A DNA stretch of 64,000 bases from Aquimarina sp. MMG016 (GCF_018100805.1 NZ_JAGJEA010000011.1:62001-126000); one strand, 5' to 3'; positions 16,570 to 26,183 are shown, counted from the stretch's first letter. Notes: generated by a model not told the origin, from the sequence alone. A program made the numbers and translations.

Positions 16570-17574
16570 TCACCCCATTATTTTTACTAAAAGCTCTTTT
16601 AGGATATCACTTTGTGGAAGATTGGCTGCCCCTACTCCTTTGCTCTTTACATCAGCATCACGCAATAAAGCAATAATTTGACTTACCTTTTTCATGGGGT
16701 AATTATGTGCTGCTTCTGTATAGTCTTTTACAAAATATGGGTTGACCTTAAGGGCGCTCGCCACATTACGTTGAGACTTATCTGACAAACCGTGGTATTG
16801 CAAAACCTGTGAGAAAAAACTGTATAATAAAGAAATAGTCATCACCAAGGGGTTATCCTTAGGATTCTGAGCAAAATAATTAATAATTCTGTGTGCTTTG
16901 ACTACATCTCTAATTCCGATTGCCTTACGAAGTTCAAAATTATTAAAGTCTTTACTGATTCCGATATTTTCTTCTACATGATGAGCAGTGATCTGTGACC
17001 CTTCAGGAATAATAAGTTTTAACTTTTCTAATTCATTACTGATTTTACCCAGATCTGTACCCAAAAACTCCACCAACATTTGCGCAGCTTTGGGTTCAAT
17101 ATTATACTTTGCACCTGCTAATACTTTCCTTATCCAATCAGCAACCTGATTTTCATAAAGCTTCTTTCCTTCAAAAATAATCCCATTTTTGGCAATAACC
17201 TTATGAAGTTTCTTTCGTTTATCTAGCTTTTTATACTTATAACAGACCACCAAAACCGTTGTAGGCTGTGGGTTTTCAGCATAATCTACTAGTTTTTCGA
17301 TCGTTCTGGATAGATCCTGCGCCTCTTTAACAATAACTACCTGGCGTTCTGCCATCATCGGATATCGTTTTGCATTAGAAACAATATCTTCTACACTCAC
17401 ATCTCTCCCATACAGCACCATCTGATTAAAGCCCTTTTCTTCCTCTGCCAGGACATTTTTATCAATAAATTCTGAAATCTTATCAATATAGTATGGTTCT
17501 TCGCCCATCAGAAAATAGATAGGCTTTATATTACCATTCTTGATATCATTAACAATTTGTTTTACTTCGTCCAT
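16570..17574 (-). CDS. holA: DNA polymerase III subunit delta
   Basis: 334 residues, the clamp-loader subunit that opens the beta clamp. The N-terminal AAA+-like fold begins with PIYFLMGEEPYYID, in which the nucleotide-binding P-loop is degenerate as expected for delta. The middle shows VVIVKEAQDL, AKRYPMM and LG-DLGKI-NELEKL, and the C-terminal collar region includes FFSQVLQYHGLSDKS. Essential housekeeping gene. It starts 26 bp from a divergent HsdR_N-like gene. Confidence 0.93.
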   Translation of the reverse strand: MDEVKQIVNDIKNGNIKPIYFLMGEEPYYIDKISEFIDKNVLAEEEKGFNQMVLYGRDVSVEDIVSNAKRYPMMAERQVVIVKEAQDLSRTIEKLVDYAENPQPTTVLVVCYKYKKLDKRKKLHKVIAKNGIIFEGKKLYENQVADWIRKVLAGAKYNIEPKAAQMLVEFLGTDLGKISNELEKLKLIIPEGSQITAHHVEENIGISKDFNNFELRKAIGIRDVVKAHRIINYFAQNPKDNPLVMTISLLYSFFSQVLQYHGLSDKSQRNVASALKVNPYFVKDYTEAAHNYPMKKVSQIIALLRDADVKSKGVGAANLPQSDILKELLVKIMG

Positions 17575-17600
17575 TCAGAAAAAATCATCACATTTGTGTT

Positions 17601-18044
17601 ATGCAAAAGCTTAACTTTCCAGCATATCAATTCAGATTCAAAAGTAGCGAAAATAAAGTTTCTATTTTTGACCAAATTCGTAAAAAGTTTATCATCCTTA
17701 CTCCCGAAGAATGGGTTCGTCAACATACAGTGCAGTACCTTATCGAAGAAAAAAAGTATCCCAAAAGCCTAATTAATGTAGAAAAACTGATCAAAGTTAA
17801 TGACACCAACAAGCGATATGATATAATTATATTTAACCCCGATGGTAGTATATTTCTTATTGTAGAATGTAAATCAAATACCGTAAAGATTACTCAAGAA
17901 ACCTTTGATCAGATTGCCAGATACAACCTAGAACTGCAATCAGAATATTTAATGATCACTAATGGTATGAACCATTATTATTGTCAGATGAATTATGATG
18001 AGAAACGTTATTCTTTTTTAAAGGATATTCCAAATTATAAGTAG
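17601..18044 (+). CDS. HsdR_N-type nuclease-fold protein (type I restriction R subunit N-domain-like)
   Basis: 147 residues consisting of one domain of the HSDR_N_2 type. The PD-(D/E)XK-like core is visible: RYDIIIF (Asp74) and FLIVECKS (Glu89, Lys91), preceded by EEWVRQHTVQYLIEEKKYP. There is no helicase or specificity partner nearby, so it is a stand-alone protein and not a restriction system. Its tight divergent arrangement with holA suggests a conserved housekeeping neighbour, perhaps in DNA repair; that role is inference. Confidence 0.85.
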   Translation: MQKLNFPAYQFRFKSSENKVSIFDQIRKKFIILTPEEWVRQHTVQYLIEEKKYPKSLINVEKLIKVNDTNKRYDIIIFNPDGSIFLIVECKSNTVKITQETFDQIARYNLELQSEYLMITNGMNHYYCQMNYDEKRYSFLKDIPNYK

Positions 18045-18160
18045 AAAGTATAAAGTTTGTAGTTATATCATACTATAAGCTACCTTTATCGTTTTTTAAA
18101 ACATAAAATTAGTTTTATGAACAACCGTTAATTAAGAATTAAACCTTTTATTTTGCACTT

Positions 18161-19165
18161 GTGAACATTGCAGTCGTCATATTAAACTGGAACGGAAAGA
18201 CTATATTAGAGGAATTCTTGCCTTCTGTTGTAACACATTCTAAAGAAGCTAAGATATATCTAGCAGATAATGCCTCTACAGATAACTCCGTTACTTATGT
18301 TTCCAAAACTTTTCCAGAAATCAATATTATTCAGAATCAAACCAATGGTGGATATGCAAAAGGATATAATGATGCTTTGGCAAAAATTGAAGCCGATATA
18401 TATTGTTTGATCAACAGCGATATTGAAGTAACCGAAAATTGGCTTACTCCAATTATTGAAACCTTTCAAAATGCTCAAGAAGTTGCAGCAATACAACCTA
18501 AAATTCTGGATTACAAAAAGAAAACGCACTTTGAGTATGCGGGAGCTGCAGGTGGTTTTATTGACAAATTAGGATACCCATATTGTAGAGGACGAATTTT
18601 TGATACGCTAGAAGAAGATCTTGGTCAATATAATAATGCTAGTGAGATCTTCTGGGCAAGTGGAGCATGTTTATTTGTTAGAAAATCTGTTTTTGATGAA
18701 GTTGGAAAACTAGATGAAGATTTCTTTGCGCATCAGGAAGAAATTGATTTATGTTGGCGAATTCAAAATCAAGGTCACAAGATTTTATATAATGATAAGT
18801 CAACTGTTTATCATCTAGGAGGTGCCACATTGGATACCATGAATCCTAAAAAGACATATCTTAATTTTAGAAACAGCTTATACTTATTACTCAAAAACGT
18901 TTCTGGAAATAAGGTTTGGTTTATATTAATTATAAGAATGATTCTGGATGGAATTGCTGGAGCAAAATTTATTTTCGAAGGTAGATTTTCTCATTTTGTC
19001 GCTATTATAAAAGCACATTTTAGTTTTTATTATAATTTTCCAAAATTTATCAAAAAACGTAAAAAAACTAGTGGTAAAAAGAAATATTATGTTATTTCTT
19101 CCGTTGTATGGCAGTATTATATACTAAAGAAAAAACTATTTAATCAATTAACCCCGGTTAGATAA
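18161..19165 (+). CDS. Glycosyltransferase family 2
   Basis: 334 residues starting at GTG (18161). GT-A fold: VVILNWNGK at the N-terminus, LADNASTDNS, the metal-binding NSD (85-87) and the acceptor-side W-SGACLFVRKSVFDEVG...FAHQEEIDLCWR block, with an HLGG motif after it. A hydrophobic stretch (about 245-270) near the C-terminus and a basic tail suggest membrane association. This subfamily is often called rhamnosyltransferase-like; donor and acceptor are unknown. No polysaccharide cluster surrounds it. Confidence 0.92.
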   Translation: MNIAVVILNWNGKTILEEFLPSVVTHSKEAKIYLADNASTDNSVTYVSKTFPEINIIQNQTNGGYAKGYNDALAKIEADIYCLINSDIEVTENWLTPIIETFQNAQEVAAIQPKILDYKKKTHFEYAGAAGGFIDKLGYPYCRGRIFDTLEEDLGQYNNASEIFWASGACLFVRKSVFDEVGKLDEDFFAHQEEIDLCWRIQNQGHKILYNDKSTVYHLGGATLDTMNPKKTYLNFRNSLYLLLKNVSGNKVWFILIIRMILDGIAGAKFIFEGRFSHFVAIIKAHFSFYYNFPKFIKKRKKTSGKKKYYVISSVVWQYYILKKKLFNQLTPVR

Positions 19166-19209
19166 ATTTAAAATAATGTTAAGGGTGTATCTATGCGTCA
19201 CTTTTTTAA

Positions 19210-19217
19210 TATTTTTG
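19210..19217 (+). promoter_or_regulatory. -7 element of the OmpA-like lipoprotein promoter
   Basis: TATTTTTG matches TAnnTTTG and is 40 nt before the ATG at 19258. Confidence 0.5.
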
Positions 19218-19257
19218 AGTTTATATAACCAGAATAAGACTAAAAACACATTTTCTA

Positions 19258-20124
19258 ATGAAAAAAGTAATGATTATTGGAGCCTCAATGGCTGTACTAC
19301 TATCTTCTTGTGTATCGCAAAAGAAGTTTACAGATCTCCAAGCGAAACAGAAAGAAACTCAAGATTTACTAAATACAGCAACTGTAAAGTTAAATAGCTG
19401 CCTTGAAGATAAAGCAAGTAATGACTCTGAATTAAGAGTATTGAGAGATCAGGTTTCTAATTTAAAGAATCAAAATTCTGCTTTACTGAATAATGTAGGA
19501 AACTTAGCTACTTTATCTACTAAAGAAGCAGAAAACCTGGAAAAATCTTTAGAAAGCATCAAAGAAAAAGATCTACAGATCAAAACGATGAATGATGCTA
19601 TGAACAAGAAAGATTCTGTAACCTTAGCTTTAGTAACAAGCTTAAAAGGAGCATTAGGTAATCTAGCCGATGATGATATCGAAGTTAATGTAGAGAAAGG
19701 TGTAGTTTATGTTTCTATTTCTGACAAGCTTCTTTTTAAGAGTGGTAGCTACAATGTATCATCTCGAGCAAGAGAAGTGTTAGGAAAAGTTGCTAAAGTA
19801 GTTAATGACAAGCCAGACATTGAATTCTTGGTAGAAGGACATACCGATAATGTGCCTATCAAAAACAAAGTTTTACTTGATAACTGGGATCTAAGTGTAA
19901 AAAGAGCAACTTCTGTAGTTCGTGTATTACAAAATGATTTTAAAGTTGATCCTAAGCGTATGACTGCTGCCGGACGTAGTTACTATGTTCCTGTTACTGA
20001 TAATGGTAGCTCAGCAAATCGTGCAAAAAACAGACGTACTCGAATTGTAGTATTGCCTAAGCTTGATCAATTCTATAATATGATCGAAGAAGGAATGAAA
20101 AAAGCTTCTCAAGGAGGAAACTAA
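19258..20124 (+). CDS. OmpA family lipoprotein with coiled coil
   Basis: 288 residues. The lipobox LLSSC puts the lipidated Cys at residue 18. Residues about 20-120 form a long coiled coil (LQAKQKETQDLLNTATVKL and similar), and the C-terminal OmpA/MotB peptidoglycan-binding domain (about 150-275) shows FLVEGHTDNVP, NWDLSVKRATSVV and NRAKNRRTRIVV. It probably tethers the outer membrane to peptidoglycan. Own promoter and strong terminator, so a single-gene unit. Confidence 0.94.
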   Translation: MKKVMIIGASMAVLLSSCVSQKKFTDLQAKQKETQDLLNTATVKLNSCLEDKASNDSELRVLRDQVSNLKNQNSALLNNVGNLATLSTKEAENLEKSLESIKEKDLQIKTMNDAMNKKDSVTLALVTSLKGALGNLADDDIEVNVEKGVVYVSISDKLLFKSGSYNVSSRAREVLGKVAKVVNDKPDIEFLVEGHTDNVPIKNKVLLDNWDLSVKRATSVVRVLQNDFKVDPKRMTAAGRSYYVPVTDNGSSANRAKNRRTRIVVLPKLDQFYNMIEEGMKKASQGGN

Positions 20125-20142
20125 AAAAATATAATTTATATT

Positions 20143-20177
20143 AAAAAGGGTTATCATATGGATTAACCCTTTTTTTT
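20143..20177 (+). terminator. Terminator after the OmpA-like gene
   Basis: AAGGGTTA pairs with TAACCCTT, followed by a run of T. It starts 18 bp past the stop codon. Confidence 0.88.
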
Positions 20178-20181
20178 ATTT

Positions 20182-20189
20182 TATATTTG
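20182..20189 (+). promoter_or_regulatory. -7 element of the DUF3108 gene promoter
   Basis: TATATTTG fits TAnnTTTG, 19 nt before the ATG pair at 20209. Confidence 0.5.
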
Positions 20190-20208
20190 ACAATATTTTT
20201 TTATTCAA

Positions 20209-20985
20209 ATGATGAAAAACCTATTTATTTACCTTTTTCTTGGTATTACCTTTTTTGCCAAAGCCCAAAACTCTACTAACACATCTATCGGAGCGAATGA
20301 AAAACTAACGTATACCGCTTCGTATAACATGTCTGGATTACTTACTAATCTTGCACAGGTTATTATGAAAACCGAAAGAGTAAACACCGGAAAAAGTAAT
20401 TATCTGCGATTAAAATGTAATGCAGCTACATATTCTAAATGGGATTCATTTTTTAAAATCAGAGATGTCTATGAAGCCTATGTAAGTCCAAAGACTTTAA
20501 AGCCATATCTATACAAAAGAGATATCAACGAAGGGGGCTACATCAAAAAAGAAAAATATGTATATAGCTATAAAAAGAAAACCATTAAAGCTACTATGCA
20601 AAAGAAAAAAGAGCCTAATACTACCACTTTAAAAATGAGTAGTAATACATATGATGTAGTTTCTACGCTATATCAGATTAGAAATATGGATATTGACAAA
20701 GCTCCGGTAGGTTCTAATCAAAAGATTACCATTTTGTTTGACAGAAAACCTCAGACTGCATATTTAAAATTACTGGGTAAAGAAACCATTACCAATAAAG
20801 TTATAGGTACAAAGGAATGCTACAAAATTGCCGTAAGCTCCAATAGCAATGTCCTTAAAGGAAATAATAAAAATATTATTTATCTGACTGCTGATAAAAA
20901 CAAAGTTCCTGTTTTGATTAAGTTCAGTATCCCTGCAGGAACAGGTTTACTTACCCTCACCGATGCTTCAGGATTAAAAAATTAA
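20209..20985 (+). CDS. DUF3108 domain-containing exported protein
   Basis: 258 residues with a signal peptide ending near FAKA. The body matches the DUF3108 plan: GEKLTY-ASYN-like start (here NEKLTYTASYNMSGLL), WDSFFKIRDVYEAYVSP-TLKPYLYKRDINEGGY, a DVVSTLYQIRN segment, and a C-terminal VLIKFSIPAGTGLLTLTDA. Periplasmic, beta-rich, biochemical role unknown. It starts with two consecutive ATG codons. The small membrane protein gene follows after 6 bp. Confidence 0.88.
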   Translation: MMKNLFIYLFLGITFFAKAQNSTNTSIGANEKLTYTASYNMSGLLTNLAQVIMKTERVNTGKSNYLRLKCNAATYSKWDSFFKIRDVYEAYVSPKTLKPYLYKRDINEGGYIKKEKYVYSYKKKTIKATMQKKKEPNTTTLKMSSNTYDVVSTLYQIRNMDIDKAPVGSNQKITILFDRKPQTAYLKLLGKETITNKVIGTKECYKIAVSSNSNVLKGNNKNIIYLTADKNKVPVLIKFSIPAGTGLLTLTDASGLKN

Positions 20986-20991
20986 ACAACT

Positions 20992-21360
20992 ATGAGAGTT
21001 CTATTCATAATATTAGCTGCCGTAGCTTCTTTATTAGGTTTAATAATGACTATCCTTCCGTTTGGCACATTAGGAATTCTTCCTGGTATTATTGCATTAC
21101 TAACAGGTTTGGGAGCTTTTTATATTTCTAAAAAACAACAAAAGCCTAAAAAGTTATCGTTACTATTTGTTGTGATAGGAGTTTTGGTAATACTAGGTAG
21201 TGGTACAAAATCTTTATGGGTTAAAGATGAGGTTGCTGTTGATCAGGAATTCGAACAAAAAGAAGAGAAGATTAAAGAGGAAGCTATAGAAGAACTCAAA
21301 GAAATAGAAAGTGAATTAGAAGAAATCGAAGGAGACCTTGAAGAAATTGAAGGCGAATAA
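20992..21360 (+). CDS. Small membrane protein with acidic coiled-coil tail
   Basis: 122 residues. Two or three hydrophobic helices (about 1-48 and 57-72) separated by a basic loop (SKKQQKPKK), then a tail of about 40 residues dominated by Glu and Lys (EELKEIESELEEIEGDLEE) that should form a helix or coiled coil. No family recognised. Only 6 bp after the DUF3108 gene, so co-transcribed. The acidic repeat may have grown by slippage of GAA-rich DNA. Confidence 0.78.
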   Translation: MRVLFIILAAVASLLGLIMTILPFGTLGILPGIIALLTGLGAFYISKKQQKPKKLSLLFVVIGVLVILGSGTKSLWVKDEVAVDQEFEQKEEKIKEEAIEELKEIESELEEIEGDLEEIEGE

Positions 21361-21400
21361 TCTATTCTAATCCACTTTACTAAAAACTTGAAATACGATA

Positions 21401-22288
21401 TCAAGAAAAATATTTTTGATATTCTTGATCTATACGTTTTGCCGATAAATCATGATTAGCAATCTCATCTGATTGAATGCACAGACCCGCAGAAATTGTA
21501 GCCAATTGCATACATTTTCTAATACTATACTCTTTTGAATGACCATATACGAAACCGGAGAAAAAAGCATCTCCTGCACCATTAGTGTCTTTCATTACAT
21601 ATTTATCGATAATAGGTATATCCATCCAGCCGTCTGGAGTAATCACTGAAGCACCATCCTTTCCATGAGTACAAACAACTATTTTTTTGCCTTGCAAAAT
21701 CATTGATTCCATAAATGGTTTATAGTCCTTAAGATTATCTGAGCTTAAAAAAATATAATCAGAAGCATTTATAAAATCCTGATGATAACCACTAGTTCCA
21801 TCATAATCATGTAAGTCTGTCCATACCTCCACTCCCACTTCATTGCATAAAGGAAGAATATTTCTACAGTAATTAGAAATATTGACCACTACGATATCTG
21901 AGGAATTCAACTCATCAGAAAACTTATCATAATCGATATCAGGAGTATCAGACATAGGATTCATAAAAATAGAAATCCGTTCTCCTTTTTGATTCATAAT
22001 ATTAAGATGTCGTTCTGTTCCCTGAGGATCGATATCATATATAAAATTAAGTTGCGGTTGATCGAGATAATTGATAATTTCTTCTCCATAACTATCTCTT
22101 CCGATCAAAGAGTGAAAGGTAACATCAAAATCTAATTTACATAAACTAACTGCTTTTCCGGCACCAGTATTGGCTACAGCTTCTTTAAATTTACAGTGAT
22201 GAATTGTAGTAGGAACAGGTTCTGGAAATTCATCCAAATGAATAATTGAATTGTATGATACACCTCCAATATTAAATACTTTTTTCAT
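21401..22288 (-). CDS. PfkB family carbohydrate kinase
   Basis: 295 residues of the ribokinase fold. The C-terminal signature DTNGAGDAFF is at 234-243, with Asp240 as catalytic base and the anion hole before it. The N-terminal substrate side has NTGAGKAVSLCKL and LIGRDSYGEEI. The sugar cannot be assigned. It lies 13 bp downstream of the GH13 amylase gene and is likely co-transcribed, which suggests a role in using the sugars released, though that is inference. Confidence 0.9.
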   Translation of the reverse strand: MKKVFNIGGVSYNSIIHLDEFPEPVPTTIHHCKFKEAVANTGAGKAVSLCKLDFDVTFHSLIGRDSYGEEIINYLDQPQLNFIYDIDPQGTERHLNIMNQKGERISIFMNPMSDTPDIDYDKFSDELNSSDIVVVNISNYCRNILPLCNEVGVEVWTDLHDYDGTSGYHQDFINASDYIFLSSDNLKDYKPFMESMILQGKKIVVCTHGKDGASVITPDGWMDIPIIDKYVMKDTNGAGDAFFSGFVYGHSKEYSIRKCMQLATISAGLCIQSDEIANHDLSAKRIDQEYQKYFS

Positions 22289-22301
22289 ACCACCAAGTCA
22301 T

Positions 22302-24152
22302 TTATTTAGATAATTCTAAAATTAAAGCTGAATTTCCCGGTAAATCAATCTTGTTTAAGTTCCTAAAATCTTTACCTGTCAATATATCTTTTGCATTGAC
22401 AAACTCCCCTATAGATTCCCTAAAACGTCTTAGATCATAACCTTTATAACCTTTTTTGCTATTATTAATAATCACCATAGTTTTTTCGGAATCTGTATGT
22501 CTAAAATATACATATACATTATCCAACGGTTGATAATGAGTAAGCTTACCCTCGTGTATAGATTTAGCATTTTTTCTCCAATTCAGAATAGTTTTGATAT
22601 AGTTAAAAGTAGAATTCTCTTCTGGTGTTCGACCAGCTTTAGTAAACGCGTTTCTCTTATCACCTTTCCATCCACCAGGAAAATCCTGTCTTACTTTCCC
22701 GTCAGGTCTTTTATTTTTCATCAAGATTTCATCTCCATAATATATTTGTGGTATTCCACGTGTAGTTAAGGTAAACACCATACTTAACTTTAACTTCTCT
22801 ACATCTCCGTCCAACAACGCTAACAACCGATCCACATCGTGGTTACCATTAAAGATTTTATTATTTCCTGGATTTCCATAAACAAAATCTTCAGCAAGAG
22901 TTTTATATAGTTCTGAAATATCACCGTTAGGTTCAAAAGCTCTGATCATCGAATAGTATAAAGGATAATCGCTCACACTATTTACATAAGGTGTATACCC
23001 ATCTCTATTCTGTTTATCGTTATTCCAGTATGACAAATACGATGCTCGTTCTGCCCAGGTCTCTGCCACCATATAAAAGTTAGGGTACTCTGTTGTAAGC
23101 GCTTGCATCCAATTAGCCATAGCTTCTTTATATGGATATGGGTATGTGTCCATACGTATCCCATCAATTCCTGAATATTCTACCCACCAAATAGAATTTT
23201 GAATCATATAGGTTTGTAGTAATTTGTTTTCAAGATTTAAATCAGGAAGGTTGGTATCAAACCAACCCTTCGTTAGTAGGTTAAAATCACTCTGTGATAC
23301 ATATGGATCACCAGCTGCAATGTTGGTAAAATTACTACGAGTAAAGGTGTCCCATTGATTTAACCAGTCTTTTGATGGAAGATCGTTCATCCACCAATGT
23401 CCAGCTCCACAGTGATTAAATACCTGATCCATAATTACTTTCATTCCTTTTTGATGTGATTTATTTACTAGAGTAATAAAATCATCATTATTGCCAAAAC
23501 GCGAATCTGTTTTATAAAAATCTGAAATTCCATAACCGTGATAAGAATAGGCAGGCTGGTCATTTTCTAAAAAGGGATTTAACCACAAAGTAGTAACACC
23601 TAATTCTTCTATATATTCAAAATGATCCAGAATACCTTTTAGATCTCCCCCATGTCTTCCGTTCATATCTTTACGGTTTTCTTTTTCGATAGTATCATCA
23701 GTAGAATCATTAGTGACATCTCCATTAGCAAAACGATCCGGTGTGATTAAATACATAACATCAGATGGTGTAACCAATTGACCATTTCTACCACTGTTTT
23801 CTCTTGATTTCAGGGTATAAGTATGATCAAAAGTTGTCTTTCCATTCTTGAACCTAATTTTTAGATTACCTGGATTGGCAGTTTCAGAAATAGATATATC
23901 TAGAAATAAGTAATTCGGGTTTTCTACTTTGTTACTAGTTTTTAATTGAACTCCGGGGTAATCAATAGATGCATCATACTTAGCGATGTTGTCTCCGTGA
24001 ATAAGTAGTTGCAGATTAGAATTTTTCATTCCCACCCACCAAAATGGAGGTTCTACGTGTTTAATATTTTCTTTTTTTTGAGCTTGACTCATAAAAGAAG
24101 TCCCAAAAATAAATACTGTGGCAAGCAGTATACTTCTAAAATTGATTTTCAT
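22302..24152 (-). CDS. Periplasmic GH13 alpha-amylase / neopullulanase (SusA-like)
   Basis: 616 residues. A signal peptide (1-24, ending MSQAQ) without lipobox implies a periplasmic enzyme. An N-terminal immunoglobulin-like cyclomaltodextrinase domain (about 30-120) precedes the TIM barrel. GH13 motifs: MDQVFNH (241-247), GIRMDTYPY with nucleophile Asp335, VAETW with acid Glu364, and NGNHDVDR with Asp439. It should hydrolyse alpha-1,4 glucans or cyclodextrins. No SusC/SusD genes are adjacent. A LytS/LytT pair is divergent across 247 bp, and the PfkB gene is downstream. Confidence 0.93.
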   Translation of the reverse strand: MKINFRSILLATVFIFGTSFMSQAQKKENIKHVEPPFWWVGMKNSNLQLLIHGDNIAKYDASIDYPGVQLKTSNKVENPNYLFLDISISETANPGNLKIRFKNGKTTFDHTYTLKSRENSGRNGQLVTPSDVMYLITPDRFANGDVTNDSTDDTIEKENRKDMNGRHGGDLKGILDHFEYIEELGVTTLWLNPFLENDQPAYSYHGYGISDFYKTDSRFGNNDDFITLVNKSHQKGMKVIMDQVFNHCGAGHWWMNDLPSKDWLNQWDTFTRSNFTNIAAGDPYVSQSDFNLLTKGWFDTNLPDLNLENKLLQTYMIQNSIWWVEYSGIDGIRMDTYPYPYKEAMANWMQALTTEYPNFYMVAETWAERASYLSYWNNDKQNRDGYTPYVNSVSDYPLYYSMIRAFEPNGDISELYKTLAEDFVYGNPGNNKIFNGNHDVDRLLALLDGDVEKLKLSMVFTLTTRGIPQIYYGDEILMKNKRPDGKVRQDFPGGWKGDKRNAFTKAGRTPEENSTFNYIKTILNWRKNAKSIHEGKLTHYQPLDNVYVYFRHTDSEKTMVIINNSKKGYKGYDLRRFRESIGEFVNAKDILTGKDFRNLNKIDLPGNSALILELSK

Positions 24153-24399
24153 AATTATATTTTAATTGTTTTCAGGCTCTAAGTACTTACACCGGAATGC
24201 TAATAACAATTTGATAATACAGATTACCCGATTTTTGGATAAACAACCAATTATTACGGAAACTTGCTGAACAATAATTCAAGTAGTATTTAGAAATTGT
24301 ATTAATGTTGTATGTATTATATTGCCGGTTGTTTGTAATCAAAACTATGATACGTATACTTTTTTTCAGATTTTGGAGATCCAATTCATATCTATTTTG

Positions 24400-25443
24400 A
24401 TGAATCTATTTATTACCAAAAACAAATTTCCGAACCGAATTGCAAAACACATTGTGTATTGGATAGGGTTGATCATATTTTTTGGTGTCACCTGGGGAAC
24501 ACACGATAATGATTATAGTCGCTCATTTATCATACAGTCTTTCGGGTTGCCTGCAAGAATGATATTAGTATATGTTTCTATTTACATTCTGATTCCAAAA
24601 TTTTTCCTCAAAAAACAATTTATCGCTTTTATCATATCATACATCTTACTTTTACTTTTCTGTAGTATTTGTATACAAAGACCCATCATATACTTTCATG
24701 TAGAACCATCTTATTTCCCTGGTTGGCAAAGTCAGGGGTATTTTACCATCACAGAATTAATGAATACTGTTTTGGATGTAAATATTGCCGCTATTATCCC
24801 ACTGGGCGTAAATTTCTTTAAGTTTTATTACAACTCTCAACAAAAGGCACTAACACTACAAAAAGAAAAATTAGAGGCAGAATTAAATCAACTTAGAAAC
24901 CAGGTTCACCCACATTTCTTGTTTAATACATTAAATAATCTATATGCGCTAATAATTAAAAAATCTGACCTGGCAGGACAATCAGTACTTAAGCTTTCGC
25001 AATTAATGCGGTATATGTTATATGAAGCAAATGTTCCAAAAGTTTTTATATCTAAAGAAATTGAATACCTTAGAAATTATGTTGATCTAGAAAAAATAAG
25101 ATTTGATAAAAATGTAGACATAAGTTTTAATTCAGAAATAGATAAAGACTACGAAATATCACCCTTTCTTTTAATACCGTTTGTAGAAAATGCTTTTAAA
25201 CACGGTACATCTTGTACCCAAAACTCCTGGGTAGTTATTAATTTAGTCGTAAAACAATATCAACTTGTATTACAGGTCGAAAACGGAAAAAATCAAAACT
25301 CAAAAGAACAAACCACAGATAGCGGTATCGGTTTTTCTAATGTCGAAAAAAGGTTAGATTTATTATATAAGGATAAACATACTTTAGTTATAAAGGATAA
25401 TGAATTATCATATGAAGTATTTTTAAAATTAAATCTGCAGTAA
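24400..25443 (+). CDS. LytS/YehU-type sensor histidine kinase
   Basis: About 347 residues. Four predicted membrane helices in the first 140 residues with short loops are followed by a coiled linker and the His_kinase domain. The phospho-acceptor region QVHPHFLFNTLNNL (H172 of the conserved P-H-F pair) and an ATPase N-box (PFVENAFKHG) and GIGFSN glycine box are present. ATG at 24400 is preferred over the longer frame from 24322. It is followed after 11 bp by its LytTR response regulator. Confidence 0.92.
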   Translation: MNLFITKNKFPNRIAKHIVYWIGLIIFFGVTWGTHDNDYSRSFIIQSFGLPARMILVYVSIYILIPKFFLKKQFIAFIISYILLLLFCSICIQRPIIYFHVEPSYFPGWQSQGYFTITELMNTVLDVNIAAIIPLGVNFFKFYYNSQQKALTLQKEKLEAELNQLRNQVHPHFLFNTLNNLYALIIKKSDLAGQSVLKLSQLMRYMLYEANVPKVFISKEIEYLRNYVDLEKIRFDKNVDISFNSEIDKDYEISPFLLIPFVENAFKHGTSCTQNSWVVINLVVKQYQLVLQVENGKNQNSKEQTTDSGIGFSNVEKRLDLLYKDKHTLVIKDNELSYEVFLKLNLQ

Positions 25444-25454
25444 ATCAATTTAGG

Positions 25455-26177
25455 ATGAAAGAAAAGATTAAATGCATCGTGGTTGATGATGAGCCTCTGG
25501 CAAGAGAAATTATAGAAAGTTATGTTTCTAGAATTAATGATCTGAAACTTATAGGTTCTTGTGCCAATGCTATTGAAGCATTTGATTTTATTGCAAAAAA
25601 CAAAGTTGATTTAATTTTTCTGGATATACAGATGCCAGAACTTACCGGGATTGAGTTTTTAAAAGGACTTAACCCTACTCCTAAAGTAATCTTTACAACT
25701 GCATATAGTAATTATGCGGTAGATGCATTTAATCTGGAAGCCATTGATTATTTACTCAAACCCATTGAATTCTCCCGTTTTTTAAAATCTATACATAAAG
25801 TACTTAAGTTAGAAAAACCAGCAACCCAAATTAAAAATACAGTAGACGACGGGATTAACTATCAAGAAGCTTTTATATATCTCAAAGTCGAAAAAAAGAT
25901 GCAAAAGATATTCCTGAAAGATATCTTATGCATAGAAAGTCTAAAAAATTATATCAAAATAAAAACAATTGATCGAGAGATTACTGCTCATAAAAGTATT
26001 TCTAGTATTGTAGAAATACTCCCGACAGAAAAATTCTTAAGAGTTCATCGTTCTTTTATTATAGGAATCGATTTTATTGATGCTTTTTCTCCTAGTGAGG
26101 TCGAAATAAAAGGACTAAAAATACCTATTGGCAGGAATTACAAAGAAGAGGTCAAAAAAAAACTGGGATATTTCTAA
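25455..26177 (+). CDS. LytTR-family response regulator
   Basis: 240 residues. The receiver domain (about 5-118) has the acidic pair DD (11-12), phospho-acceptor Asp57 in IFLDIQMPE, and Lys in YLLKPIEF. The C-terminal LytTR DNA-binding domain (about 140-238) shows CIESLKNYIKIKT, FLRVHRSFII and PIGRNYKEEV. It pairs with the sensor kinase just upstream. Targets are unknown; the divergent amylase is a candidate. Confidence 0.95.
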   Translation: MKEKIKCIVVDDEPLAREIIESYVSRINDLKLIGSCANAIEAFDFIAKNKVDLIFLDIQMPELTGIEFLKGLNPTPKVIFTTAYSNYAVDAFNLEAIDYLLKPIEFSRFLKSIHKVLKLEKPATQIKNTVDDGINYQEAFIYLKVEKKMQKIFLKDILCIESLKNYIKIKTIDREITAHKSISSIVEILPTEKFLRVHRSFIIGIDFIDAFSPSEVEIKGLKIPIGRNYKEEVKKKLGYF

Positions 26178-26183
26178 AAAATA

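Noticed and set aside
17601..18044. Type I restriction-modification system
   Set aside because: Only an HsdR N-domain-like protein is present, without helicase, HsdM or HsdS.
19176..19397. 73-codon frame overlapping the OmpA-like lipoprotein start
   Set aside because: It overlaps the real gene in another frame and crosses its promoter; the composition is not protein-like.
24187..24384. 65-codon minus-strand frame between amylase and sensor kinase
   Set aside because: It lies in the divergent promoter region, has no family features and is AT-driven.
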